NCBI GenBank assembly: GCA_016200005.1
Contig: JACQFP010000057.1
Location: forward strand, 1-59,161
Direction of reading: 5' to 3'
Source of the DNA: Verrucomicrobiota bacterium
Lineage (GTDB): Bacteria; Verrucomicrobiota; Verrucomicrobiia; Limisphaerales; PALSA-1396
Length of the DNA stretch: 59,161 bases
Shown: positions 35,061 through 43,886 of the stretch, one piece after another
How the letters are laid out: the number at the start of each line of letters is the position of its first letter
Position numbering within the stretch: position 1 is the stretch's first letter
Program-made: the position numbers and the translations under genes
Notes under the pieces: generated by a model
Database searches by the model: none
Told to the model about the DNA's origin: nothing
The model's input: the letters and a program-made list of their open reading frames with translations, nothing else

Positions 35061-35603
35061 TCAACCTTCCAAAATGCTCACGACCATCGGCAAAAACCGC
35101 CGGCCCTTCTGCTCCCAGCTCTGCAGCATGTTGATGCGACCGCCCACCCGCGCGCGCTCCGCCGGGGGCAGTTGCTTCACCATGGCACGGATATGTTCGA
35201 GGCGCTTCAAGCCGCCGTCCAAATGCGGCAGGATCTGGTCATTGAGATAGCGCCGCACGAGGGTCCGCAACTCGGCCACGGCTTCGTAATGAATGCGCCG
35301 ATCGCCGCGCATGTACACCATGTTGATCATGCCGACGCCGCGCAAAAATTTAAGGCCCATGCTCGCCGAGCCTTTGCTGATGCCCAGCCGCCGGATCAAA
35401 TCGTCCAGCGCGAGAGGCTGGGCGGAAATAAACAACAGTCCGTAAATCTCGGCAAAGGAGCGCGGCTGGCCCAGCACGCGGGACATCTGCACGAACAGGG
35501 TGATGATCTCCGATTCCAGCGGATTCAAACCCCCGTCAGAGTTACGAGGATTTCGAATGGGGGTGAGCCTTATTTGCGCAACAGTCGGTTTCATGGCTGC
35601 CAT
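35061..35603 (-). CDS. GbsR/MarR-type transcriptional regulator
   Basis: 180 aa. A winged helix covers residues 30-110: FVQMSRVLGQPRSFAEIYGL, LALDDLIRRLGISKGSASMG (recognition helix) and MVYMRGDRRIHYEAV (wing). A C-terminal dimerisation helix follows. This is the GbsR layout, a MarR relative. Genes of this type next to NusG-like antiterminators and polysaccharide operons suggest local control of the locus; ligand unknown. Two starts are possible (35603, 35594). Confidence 0.82.
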   Translation of the reverse strand: MAAMKPTVAQIRLTPIRNPRNSDGGLNPLESEIITLFVQMSRVLGQPRSFAEIYGLLFISAQPLALDDLIRRLGISKGSASMGLKFLRGVGMINMVYMRGDRRIHYEAVAELRTLVRRYLNDQILPHLDGGLKRLEHIRAMVKQLPPAERARVGGRINMLQSWEQKGRRFLPMVVSILEG

Positions 35604-35703
35604 TTTTACACGGTTCGTATCGGTATGTTCAAGAAAAATCGAACACCATTTTGGGATTGAATCCGGGGTTAGATGTCAGGGCCGGGTCCAAGCCTTGGCT
35701 TCG

Positions 35704-36192
35704 CTAAATAGGTTCGAGGAGGTCCGCCTCGAGTTTGACGGCCGCAGCCTGGTTGATGAAATCGAGTCGCAGCAAAACCGTGCTCAGGCCGTGACGTTGC
35801 TCGACCCAGCCTTCAATGCCTTGCAACGGCCCTGCCCGGATCCGCACGCGCATGCCTTCGCCAATCGACGGCGCCAGGCGCACCCCGACGTTCGCCTCCA
35901 ACGCGAGCAGAATGTCCTGCAATTGTTTTTGGAACGTCTCCTGATCCAGGACTTCAAGGAGATTGGCCACGTGCTCGTTTTGGCGGATCAGATTCCGATC
36001 CGCCGGATCAAGTTCCAAAAAGACATAACCGGGAAAGAGGGGTTTGCGGAACACGACGGTTTTGCCCCGGTACTTGTGCGCCAGTTCGTAACAAGGCAAT
36101 GTCGTGGCAATGGCCACCCGACGGCAGTATTGCGCCAGTTTTTTCTCCCGGCGCGGCCGCGTATGGGCCACGAACCAACGTATTGCTGACAC
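35704..36192 (-). CDS. NusG-paralogue antiterminator (RfaH/UpxY-like)
   Basis: About 162 aa from GTG 36192. The NGN domain starts IRWFVAHTRPRREKKLAQYC and contains LFPGYVFLELDPADRNLI. The KOW domain is EGMRVRIRAGPLQGIEGWVE. This is the size and organisation of specialised NusG paralogues that ride on RNA polymerase through long polysaccharide operons. It is the first gene of the minus-strand locus, exactly where UpxY/LoaP/RfaH genes usually sit. The frame opens to 36315, but the extra 41 residues have no NGN similarity. Confidence 0.87.
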   Translation of the reverse strand: MSAIRWFVAHTRPRREKKLAQYCRRVAIATTLPCYELAHKYRGKTVVFRKPLFPGYVFLELDPADRNLIRQNEHVANLLEVLDQETFQKQLQDILLALEANVGVRLAPSIGEGMRVRIRAGPLQGIEGWVEQRHGLSTVLLRLDFINQAAAVKLEADLLEPI

Positions 36193-36840
36193 AGCCCAAA
36201 GATTCAGAGCCGCGCCGGTGATGTCAACCCGAAGCTGCGATTGAATGCCAGGTGAAACTTGTCGCAAATGCTCGCAAGCCCGGAGGGGAGCGTCGCTCGC
36301 CGACTGGACGGGCATCGTCGAAACCGAATTGTTCGCGCAGACCTACAAGAGTTACGGACTTGCCACCGTCCGTTATCCGCTCTTGAAAATCGAAGCGCGT
36401 GTCGAACCGTTTGAGAATCGGCGAGGATTCTCACTGCGGCTAGTGCGAGCCGGACCGCCGCGTAAACTGCCGTTTGCGCCGTGACCAACGCGCCGTTTGC
36501 TTCGGTCCACGGGCTTTCGGTCGCCCCTTTCCCTCTCTCGACCACGCCCGTTCCCCTTCGTAAACCGCGCGCTCGTCACGAGCAAGCATCCGCACAGTGT
36601 CGCATGAACGGCGGGCTTCCGTCTGAGGCTCGGCGGCGGGCGTTGCGCTCCGGCTGCGATTCGCTAGCTGCTCCTCTCCGCTCTCCGCTCCACTTTCCCC
36701 GCTCGCCGCCCGCAGACCGAAGCACAAAAACCAGAACCCGTTGGAATTGATGCTAGTTTTGGCTTGGCCAATCATTGCGAGCGGCAATATTTAAGAGAAG
36801 TCCGGCATCGGCCAAGCGCGATAAACTCTCGACCAGTTCA
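36193..36840. other. 648 bp without a confident gene
   Basis: Probable promoter region of the polysaccharide locus on the left and the scar of the truncated recombinase on the right. A plus-strand frame (36245-36484, ending VRAGPPRKLPFAP) and several minus-strand frames are arginine-rich and not recognisable. I looked for a tRNA 3' end as an integration site and found none. Confidence 0.4.
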
Positions 36841-37728
36841 TCATAGGTATCCGCACTGCTTGGCGCGCTCCGCCCAGGCGTAGCGGTAGGAGTGCAGCGA
36901 GACACCTTTGATACCAAGTCCGACGCACCGCTGTTTGAACTCCGTGGCACGGTCGCCAGCGCGAACCGTTTGGAGGTAGGGAAACAACGGGCCAACGACG
37001 GGGAGGCGGCGCAAAATCGCCTCAATGTCCTCGCCAAAGTGAATCATGGCGAGGCTGCCGGTTTTCTGACGGGCGTAGGCGACGGTTTGATTGGGCCAGT
37101 CCACGTCCTCCGCCTTGAGGCTGGCAATGTCACTCTGCGACCCGCCCAGATGCCAGCACAGCTCGTAAAAGTTGCGGCGTTCCGGGTTCTTCTCCCGCTC
37201 AATGATGAGCTGGTGCTCCTCGACGGTGATGGCCCGCTTCGGCTGGAAACGAACTTCCGGCCAGAGACGCTTGGGAATGAGCGGCCACGGCAGCCAGTTC
37301 ATCGAAAGGCAAAAGTTGTGAAGTTTCCGCAGATGGACATTGGTGCTGACCGTGCCCGCCTTGAGGCAGGCCAGAAGCTGCTCCGCCTGAGTCTCGATGA
37401 TGATACGATCGCGAATCCCGTCCAAGGCGGTCTCCTTTGCGGCCCGGCGCCAGCGATCCTGGGTGGAACCGCTCTTGGTCTCGACAATCGCATCCAGGGC
37501 GTTTTGCCAGATCCGGTTGGAGACGCCGGAATCAGTGCCGGCCAGGTATGCCTTGGCGATTTGAAGATTCAGTTGCGGCTGGCGCACGGATTCGTTGCGC
37601 GCATTGAGCAACGTCGTGGCCTCGGCACGGTTTTTTGTGCCGAGACTTTCCTGCTTTTTTGTTTGGGTATCTTCGACGTAGAACATGCCGCCGAGTTTGC
37701 GGCGGTAGAGGATGAAACGATTTTTCAT
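36841..37728 (-). pseudogene. Tyrosine recombinase lacking its catalytic tyrosine
   Basis: 295 codons. SAM-like core-binding domain at about 45-150 and catalytic domain from RAITVEEHQLIIEREKNPER. HLGGSQSDIASLKAEDVDW is the box I region, KTGSLAMIHF the beta-sheet Lys region and VSLHSYRYAWAERAKQCGYL the H-x-x-R box II. A TGA follows immediately, whereas family members continue for about 25 residues with the nucleophilic Tyr. No continuation is evident in the other frames downstream. It therefore marks a recombination scar at about 36840 and cannot recombine DNA by itself. Confidence 0.8.
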
Positions 37729-38216
37729 AGCTCAGACTTTTGGTCCGACGCTATGAGGCCGCGCGCGGCTTTGGGTGTATCGGCTACACCAAACGGGCTG
37801 CGAATCCTGTCTTCACCAGTGGCCCGATATTTCGGGTTTTTGCTCAATGTTTACAGCGGTTTTGACCCTACTGGCACTTCCACTGGCACTGACACCCGCA
37901 TTTTCGGGCTGCCAGACGAGTTGTGACCTCGTTTTTGACCAGTATTTACCGAGTAATCGTTGGGTATTGGCCAGTTTTATTTTCACTGGCACTTCCACTG
38001 GCACTTGCCTCCTCTGGTTTCTGCAACTGGCTGCCTTTCGGCAACTTGAAAGTTGGAGGCGGAGGTCGGAATCGGGCGGCTAATGCCCTGTTGACGGTTG
38101 AAATATGGCTTATTTCATTGGGGATTTCAATAAAAATCAGCTAACCACCTTTAACTATCTTTAACCCCCTTACTGAAGATTTCACTGAAGGTTCTCCATC
38201 CGATTATGGCAGCAGA
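37729..38216. other. 488-bp non-coding region with direct repeats
   Basis: Between the recombinase start and the AbiEii gene. The only notable structure is the pair of 21-bp direct repeats (separate entry). Around 38130-38160 the DNA is AT-rich (AATAAAAATCAGCTAACC). No coding frame is convincing. Confidence 0.5.
37870..38005. repeat. Two 21-bp direct repeats upstream of the recombinase
   Basis: ACTGGCACTTCCACTGGCAC followed by T occurs at 37870-37890 and 37985-38005, 115 bp apart. Each unit is itself an internal repeat (ACTGGCACT twice). Position directly upstream of a tyrosine recombinase gene suggests arm-type binding sites or an att region, but this is inference. Confidence 0.6.
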
Positions 38217-39134
38217 TTATACGGCAAGTCTTGCGCGAAGTTCCTCAGCCTGTTGAGTGAACTTGCCCAAGTTGGACTTCTTGAGTTTGGCAAGATTTTG
38301 GAGCTTCCACCGAATCGCTGGCAGGTGCGACAGGTGCAGGCACTTCATCAACTGCCAGTCGGGTTCAGCCGCGACAAGGCCGAGCAGAAAATTTCGTTGG
38401 CTCGCTGTCAGCACGGCGGGCAATTCCTTTTTCAGTTTGCGCCGGACCTGCTGCAACTCTACCAGCGTGATCGGATTCCGCGCCATGCCCGCAAACTCAT
38501 TCTCAAAAGCCGACGACATATCTACATCGCGCGAGAACAAGACTTCATGCACCGGGCGGTTGTGGCCGGCGAGATAGCAGACGAAACACTCGACAACCTC
38601 CGCTATGAGTCCGCCGCGCTCGAAGAGACCGCGAACATCGAACAGGTCGCGCGGATGTTGGCGATCCATCGCGGCGACGAGCTTACTGCCGTAAAGTTCG
38701 GACGTGGCCAGAACCGGCACGGACAATTCCGTGGTGAAAAGCTTCCGCGCCTCGTTGCCGAGCTGCCGTGTTTCCACCGGCATCACAGTGCCGCGAAAAA
38801 CATGATTCACCTCCACCTTCACCTGGTTGCGCCCCCGCCGGATGAACAGTTTGATTTCGTCGCCGTCCTTGGTGGCTGAGGCATCAGCTTCCAGACCGGC
38901 TTTGGCAAGTCGCTTCCGCACGGCTTCCAACCCCTTTGAAATGGATTTCAGAGCCTCGTCACGAGTCGCTTGGTGGTCGGTGTAAACCACGTCAATGTCC
39001 ACCGACAACCGTGGCATGTCCTCGATGAAAAGGTTGATTGCCGTGCCCCCTTTCATCGCGAAATGCGGCGTCTCGAAAATTGCGGGAGCGCTTTCGAGCA
39101 AGAGCCGGACGAGTTCAATGTAGGTTTTGTCCAT
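38217..39134 (-). CDS. AbiEii-family nucleotidyltransferase toxin
   Basis: 305 aa, full length. FAMKGGTAINLFIEDMPRLS then VDIDVVY gives the G-G-T-A motif and the D-x-D pair; QVKVEVNHVFRG and TSELYGSKLVAAMDRQHPRD then LFDV are the conserved motifs III and IV with the catalytic Lys/Asp. AbiEii transfers nucleotides to targets such as tRNA ends and causes abortive infection. The ATG overlaps the antitoxin stop by one base (TAATG), the standard AbiEi-AbiEii coupling. Confidence 0.87.
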   Translation of the reverse strand: MDKTYIELVRLLLESAPAIFETPHFAMKGGTAINLFIEDMPRLSVDIDVVYTDHQATRDEALKSISKGLEAVRKRLAKAGLEADASATKDGDEIKLFIRRGRNQVKVEVNHVFRGTVMPVETRQLGNEARKLFTTELSVPVLATSELYGSKLVAAMDRQHPRDLFDVRGLFERGGLIAEVVECFVCYLAGHNRPVHEVLFSRDVDMSSAFENEFAGMARNPITLVELQQVRRKLKKELPAVLTASQRNFLLGLVAAEPDWQLMKCLHLSHLPAIRWKLQNLAKLKKSNLGKFTQQAEELRARLAV

Positions 39135-39904
39135 TACGGCTTCAGCACGAGCGTCGTTCCGTCTTTAAGGCGAGCAGACCAGCGACTGTTCCCTTGTCGG
39201 TTTCCCGTCGCCTTTTTTGCAGCGGCTGCCCACGGCAAGCCTAATTCCTCGGCCCAGCGCACAGAAAGCCGCGCGACTTTGACGCGCTGGCAGTTCTTCA
39301 GCAGCGTGGTCAACACCTCTGGTCGCAGCGACCTTGCGCCCTCCATGATATTGCGGGCTTCTTCGATTCCCTGGTGAAGACCCACTTCACTTAACATTTC
39401 CAGCAATGCTCTTTCCGGCACAGAGACAAGAACCCCGCCAGGTGTTTCCGGCAACGGCTGTAAACCGAATTGTTTTGGCAGCTTGGATGAAAATAGGTTT
39501 CGCGCCGTGTAGCGCGAGGGAAACCGTTTCTGAAACCATTCCGGCAATCTGGTCTTGTCCCCACCCCACAATGAGAGCGGCTCGCGCGCTGGCAGATTGT
39601 GACGGACACCGCGCCACGCCAGAGCCGTCTTGCCGCCGACGTGAAAGCCCGTCACCTGACGCGACAGAAATTTCAAACAATCCTCCCTGCTCAAGGTATC
39701 GTTGGGATACATGAAGACGCCGCGCCCCAGACGCAGCAGCCATCCCGACTTCAAATAATGATGCGCCAGCGCCGACGACACGCCCAGCTTCGTCAATTCA
39801 TGATGGTCGAACGGCGTCCCTCGCGGGAAGGCCGTTTGCAGGCTTTTGATTAGATTAGGCGTTTGCAGGCTTTTGATTAGATTAGGGCGAATAGTTAAAG
39901 CCAC
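39134..39904 (-). CDS. AbiEi-like antitoxin
   Basis: 256 aa. An N-terminal winged helix-turn-helix (HELTKLGVSSALAHHYLKSG then WLLRLGRGVFMYP) is followed by the AbiEi antitoxin/COG5340-like domain (TGFHVGGKTALAWRGV, VSVPERALLEMLSEVG). It represses its own operon and counters AbiEii in characterised systems. The start is GTG at 39904 with no clear ribosome-binding site. Residues 8-25 are an exact nine-residue duplication (NLIKSLQTP, NLIKSLQTA). Confidence 0.83.
   Translation of the reverse strand: MALTIRPNLIKSLQTPNLIKSLQTAFPRGTPFDHHELTKLGVSSALAHHYLKSGWLLRLGRGVFMYPNDTLSREDCLKFLSRQVTGFHVGGKTALAWRGVRHNLPAREPLSLWGGDKTRLPEWFQKRFPSRYTARNLFSSKLPKQFGLQPLPETPGGVLVSVPERALLEMLSEVGLHQGIEEARNIMEGARSLRPEVLTTLLKNCQRVKVARLSVRWAEELGLPWAAAAKKATGNRQGNSRWSARLKDGTTLVLKP
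39834..39887 (-). repeat. 27-bp tandem duplication inside AbiEi
   Basis: GTTTGCAGGCTTTTGATTAG plus ATTAGGC/ATTAGGG occurs twice head to tail on the plus strand (39834-39860 and 39861-39887, 26 of 27 identical). It keeps the frame and adds nine residues before the winged helix. Confidence 0.85.
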
Positions 39905-40467
39905 GCTTGAACAATAGCGCCTAAATCAAGCACAAGGCAAGGCGATTATCACCCCGGTCTTAAATCAGACATGCACACTCCAAGCGTGCCTTCCTAAGCG
40001 CCATCCCTCCCGGCGAAGCGAGCGCAGTCAAGGTGGAGACGCGGGGCAAAGGGGCGTTCGACCTTGACGGCGCGAACGAGCCATACAATTGCAGGCGCAA
40101 GGCACGCTGGTCTCGGTGATTCGACCAGGCTTCAGTTTGCCGTGGAAGCGCAATTCAAAGATTGTCGGTGTGCTGGTTTGTCGGCTAATCTCAACGAGTT
40201 CAGAATAGCAAAAATGACGACCAACTAAATTTTTAACAAAACACAATTCGCGTAGCTTCGGCTGCTGTCCACTACGAAACTGGTAATTTCAACTTGGAAG
40301 ACAGCGCTCGACGCACGCCCCGCCTGGGGCGTGCCGAAAGCGTTCTTCCAAGGGCATACCAGTGCCTGTAGTGGGACGTGATTAAGCACGTCCCTCTTGT
40401 TTTTAGGCACTCGTTCCCTTGGAGACAGTCAACCAGACAGGGCTGATTCGCACGCGAGCGAACAGCC
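39905..40467 (+). ncRNA. Candidate structured RNA upstream of the defence operon
   Basis: This 563-bp gap has no gene but contains two nested inverted-repeat structures. Structure A: AGCGTGCCTT (39983-39992) with AAGGCACGCT (40099-40108), GCGCC with GGCGC (39998-40002/40094-40098), and inner GTCAAGGT (40027-40034) with ACCTTGAC (40061-40068). Structure B: CCACTAC/GTAGTGG (40269-40275/40368-40374), ACTGGTA/TACCAGT (40279-40285/40357-40363), CTTGGAAGA/TCTTCCAAG (40293-40301/40344-40352) and GCACGCCCC/GGGGCGTGC (40313-40321/40326-40334). Structure B runs into a Rho-independent terminator. Could be an RNA gene, a leader attenuating the downstream operon, or a palindromic mobile element (MITE). 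Confidence 0.45.
40373..40404 (+). terminator. Rho-independent terminator or attenuator before the helicase gene
   Basis: Perfect 8-bp stem GGGACGTG/CACGTCCC with loop ATTAAG, followed by TCTTGTTTTT. It lies 64 bp before the helicase ATG and overlaps the last two bases of the large hairpin B, so formation of one could affect the other. Confidence 0.8.
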
Positions 40468-43400
40468 ATGCCTCGAATCTTCGACAATATCGAAGCCGAT
40501 TTGCTCCCCGCGTTGGAGCAAACGCTTCTCGTTTCTGACCGCGCCGACTTTTGCGTCGGCTATTTCAATCTTCGCGGCTGGAAACAAATTGACGGTTGTA
40601 TTGACCAGTGGCCGGGTGGTGCAGATCACCAGTGCCGCCTGCTGGTCGGGATGCAACGATTGCCGCAGGAAGATTTGCGAGCTGCGTTCAGCCTGACTCA
40701 AGGCCATGACCAACTCGACAATCAGACTGCGCTGCGGCTCAAAAAGAAGCTGGCCGAGGAATTTCGCAATCAATTGACCTTTGGCGTGCCGACGAACGCC
40801 GACGAAGTGGGGCTGCGTCGTTTGGCCGCGCAGATCAATTCCGGGAAGCTCGTAGTCAAACTGTTCCTCCGTCATACGCTTCACGCCAAACTTTACCTGT
40901 GCTTCCGACCCGACCCGGTCAGTCCGATTATCGGTTATCTCGGCAGCAGCAATCTCACATTTTCCGGCTTGTCGAATCAAGGCGAACTCAACGTGGATGT
41001 GGTTGACCATGACGCCGCGCTCAAGCTCACCAAATGGTTTGAAGACCGCTGGAACGACAAGTGGTGCGTGGATATTTCTGCCGAGTTGGTGCAGGTCATT
41101 GAACAAAGCTGGGCGCGCGAAGTCGCGCTTCCGCCATATTATATCTACGTCAAGATGGCATATCATCTGGCGCAGGAGGCGCGCGCCGGTCTGTCGGAAT
41201 TTCGCATCCCGCCTGAATTCGGAAATCGCCTGTTTGATTACCAGGTCGCCGCCGTAAAAATTGCCGCACACCATCTCAACAAGCGCAACGGCGTTCTCAT
41301 CGGCGATGTCGTTGGCTTGGGCAAAACGCTCATGGCCACGGCGCTGGCGAAAATCTTTCAGGACGATCATTTCACCGAAACGCTCATCATCTGCCCAAAA
41401 AATCTGGTCAAAATGTGGGAGGACTATGTTTCTGAATATCGCCTGCTCGCAAAGGTGATGTCCGTCACAAAAGCCATGCGCGAGTTGCCCGAACTGCGCC
41501 GTTACCGTGTCGTGTTGATTGATGAAAGCCATAATCTCCGCAATCGTAGCGGCAAAAAATATCGCGCCATTCAGGAATACATTCAGGAAAACGAGAGCAA
41601 GTGCATTTTGCTTTCGGCAACTCCCTACAACAAAACCTACCTCGATTTGTCCAATCAGCTACGGCTGTTTGTGGCAGAGGACAAGGATTTGGGCATCCGC
41701 CCAGAACGACTGTTGCGCGACATCGGGGAAACCGAATTCCTCCGCCGTCATCAATGCCCCGTGCGTTCGCTGGCGGCGTTTGAGAAAAGTGAATACACCG
41801 ACGATTGGCGCGAACTGATGCGGCTTTACATGGTGCGCCGCACACGCAGTTTCATTCAGGATAATTACGCCACGCCCGATCCGGCCACTGGCCGCAAATT
41901 TCTTACCTTTGAGGACGGTAGCCGTTCTTACTTTCCCGAACGCGTGCCGAAAACGGTCACGTTCAAAATTGACGAGCAAAATTCCAACGACCAATACGCC
42001 CGGCTTTACGCGCCGGATGTGGTCTCGGCCATCAACGCGCTGAATCTTCCGCGCTACGGTCTGGCGAACTATGTCGCCGCCACGCCGCACAAATCGCCGA
42101 CGCCAGCCGAAGCCAAACAGCTTCAAGACCTGTCCCGCGCGGGCAAGCGCCTCATGGGTTTTTGCCGCACGAATCTGTTCAAGCGGTTGGAAAGCAGCGG
42201 CGAGGCGTTTCAGCAGTCCATCGAGCGGCACATTTTGAGAAATCATATTTTCCTTCACGCCATTGAAAATAATTTGTCGCTGCCGCTCGGCACGCAGGAT
42301 TCCGGCCTGCTGGACGTGGGCAATTACGACGAGGATGTGGACGATGAAAACGCCGAAGCTGAATTGATTGATGACGATGATGGCGGAGCGCAAAAGCCCC
42401 CGCAGGTGTTGAATCTCCGCGACATTGCGGACTTCAAGCAGCGTGCCGCTGAAGTTTATCAACAATACGCCACGCAGTTCAAAAGACGGTTCACCTGGCT
42501 GCGTCCCGACCTGTTTGTGAAATCGCTGCGGAAAGATTTGGACGATGACGCCGCCAGCTTGTTGAAAGTCCTCACTGGCTGCGGTGATTGGAAACCCGAC
42601 ACGGATGCAAAACTCGACGCGCTGTTCAATCTGCTCACAAAAAAGCACGCAAAGGAAAAAGTCATCGTCTTCACACAGTTCGCCGACACCGTGCGGTATC
42701 TCGAAACCCAGCTTCGCGCCCGCGGCTTGCAGCAATTCGCGGGCGTCACTGGTAAAGATGAAGACCCGACCGGCTATGCGTGGCGATTCAGCCCCAACAG
42801 CAACCGGCATGAGACCAACAAAACTAATCCGGCATTCCGGCCAGAAAATGAACTCCGCGTGCTGCTGGCAACCGATGTGTTAAGCGAAGGCCAGAATTTG
42901 CAGGACGCGGCCATCATCGTGAATTTCGATTTACCGTGGGCCATCATTCGTTTGATTCAACGTGCGGGCCGTGTTGACCGTATCGGCCAGAAGTCCGAAA
43001 AAATCCTGTGCTATTCATTCCTGCCTGCTGATGGCGTCAATCGCATCATCCGCCTCCGCGAACGCGTTCGCCAACGTTTGCATGAAAACCGTGAAGTTGT
43101 CGGCACGGACGAAGCCTTTTTCGAGGATGAAAGTGAAAAGCAAAAGCTGCTCGATCTGTATCACGAAAAGGCCGGCATCCTCGACGGCGAGGCCGATGCC
43201 GAAGTGGATTTGTCATCATTCGCTTACCAGATTTGGAAAAACGCCACCGACAAATCACCCGAACTCAAGAGCGCCATCGAAGCGTTGCCGGAAGTGGTGT
43301 ATTCCACAAAGAGTTTTGCCACTGCCGAGAAAAAGCCGCCGGGTGTGCTGGTTTATCTCCGCACCGCCGAGGGCAACGACGCACTCGCCTGGGTGGACAA

Positions 43401-43878
43401 GGACGGCAACAACGTCACCCAATCGCAATTTGAAATTCTAAAAGCAGCCGAATGTTTGCCGGACACGTCCGCGTTGACCCGGCAGGAAAATCATCATCCG
43501 CTCGTCAGAAAAGGCGTGGAGTTTGTCGTCGCCGAGGAAAAAACGGTCGGCGGTCAGCTTGGGCGTCCCTCTGGCGCTCGATTCCGCACCTATGAACGTC
43601 TGAAACGCTATGCCGAACAGGTCAAAGGCATGTTGTTCGACACGCCGCAACTCGCCAAGACCATTGAGGAAATTTACCGATTCCCGCTCCGGCAATCCGC
43701 GACCGACACGCTCAACCGCCAGCTTCGATCCGGCATTTCTGACGAAAAACTGGCCGAACTTGTCATGGCCCTGCGCGATGACGACCGCCTGTGCATCGTC
43801 CACGAGGAGGAGCAAACGCATGAACCCCGGATTATCTGCTCGCTCGGCCTGGCTGCGCCGGAAAATTCCGCGTCCTGA
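40468..43878 (+). CDS. PLD-domain SNF2-like helicase
   Basis: 1136 aa. An N-terminal phospholipase-D-like domain (HAKLY near residue 138, [10 protein letters not shown] near 155, one HKD-type motif without the usual Asp) is fused to an SF2 helicase. Helicase motifs are Walker [11 protein letters not shown] near 283, DESH box [10 protein letters not shown] near 350, motif [13 protein letters not shown], and [13 protein letters not shown] and [11 protein letters not shown] near 833. A charged C-terminal region of 250 residues follows. This architecture occurs in restriction-like and DISARM-like defence loci, where it couples ATP-driven translocation to nuclease or target sensing. It is the first gene of a plus-strand operon; the methyltransferase starts 8 bp downstream. 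Confidence 0.87.
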   Translation: MPRIFDNIEADLLPALEQTLLVSDRADFCVGYFNLRGWKQIDGCIDQWPGGADHQCRLLVGMQRLPQEDLRAAFSLTQGHDQLDNQTALRLKKKLAEEFRNQLTFGVPTNADEVGLRRLAAQINSGKLVVKLFLRHTLHAKLYLCFRPDPVSPIIGYLGSSNLTFSGLSNQGELNVDVVDHDAALKLTKWFEDRWNDKWCVDISAELVQVIEQSWAREVALPPYYIYVKMAYHLAQEARAGLSEFRIPPEFGNRLFDYQVAAVKIAAHHLNKRNGVLIGDVVGLGKTLMATALAKIFQDDHFTETLIICPKNLVKMWEDYVSEYRLLAKVMSVTKAMRELPELRRYRVVLIDESHNLRNRSGKKYRAIQEYIQENESKCILLSATPYNKTYLDLSNQLRLFVAEDKDLGIRPERLLRDIGETEFLRRHQCPVRSLAAFEKSEYTDDWRELMRLYMVRRTRSFIQDNYATPDPATGRKFLTFEDGSRSYFPERVPKTVTFKIDEQNSNDQYARLYAPDVVSAINALNLPRYGLANYVAATPHKSPTPAEAKQLQDLSRAGKRLMGFCRTNLFKRLESSGEAFQQSIERHILRNHIFLHAIENNLSLPLGTQDSGLLDVGNYDEDVDDENAEAELIDDDDGGAQKPPQVLNLRDIADFKQRAAEVYQQYATQFKRRFTWLRPDLFVKSLRKDLDDDAASLLKVLTGCGDWKPDTDAKLDALFNLLTKKHAKEKVIVFTQFADTVRYLETQLRARGLQQFAGVTGKDEDPTGYAWRFSPNSNRHETNKTNPAFRPENELRVLLATDVLSEGQNLQDAAIIVNFDLPWAIIRLIQRAGRVDRIGQKSEKILCYSFLPADGVNRIIRLRERVRQRLHENREVVGTDEAFFEDESEKQKLLDLYHEKAGILDGEADAEVDLSSFAYQIWKNATDKSPELKSAIEALPEVVYSTKSFATAEKKPPGVLVYLRTAEGNDALAWVDKDGNNVTQSQFEILKAAECLPDTSALTRQENHHPLVRKGVEFVVAEEKTVGGQLGRPSGARFRTYERLKRYAEQVKGMLFDTPQLAKTIEEIYRFPLRQSATDTLNRQLRSGISDEKLAELVMALRDDDRLCIVHEEEQTHEPRIICSLGLAAPENSAS

Positions 43879-43886
43879 AATACGCC

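Noticed and set aside
36193-36840. tRNA gene or attachment site next to the tyrosine recombinase
   Set aside because: No cloverleaf, no GGTTCGA-type T-loop and no CCA end could be found in this stretch.
41659-42810. 383-codon minus-strand frame inside the helicase gene
   Set aside because: Complement of a strongly motif-bearing gene; no independent evidence.
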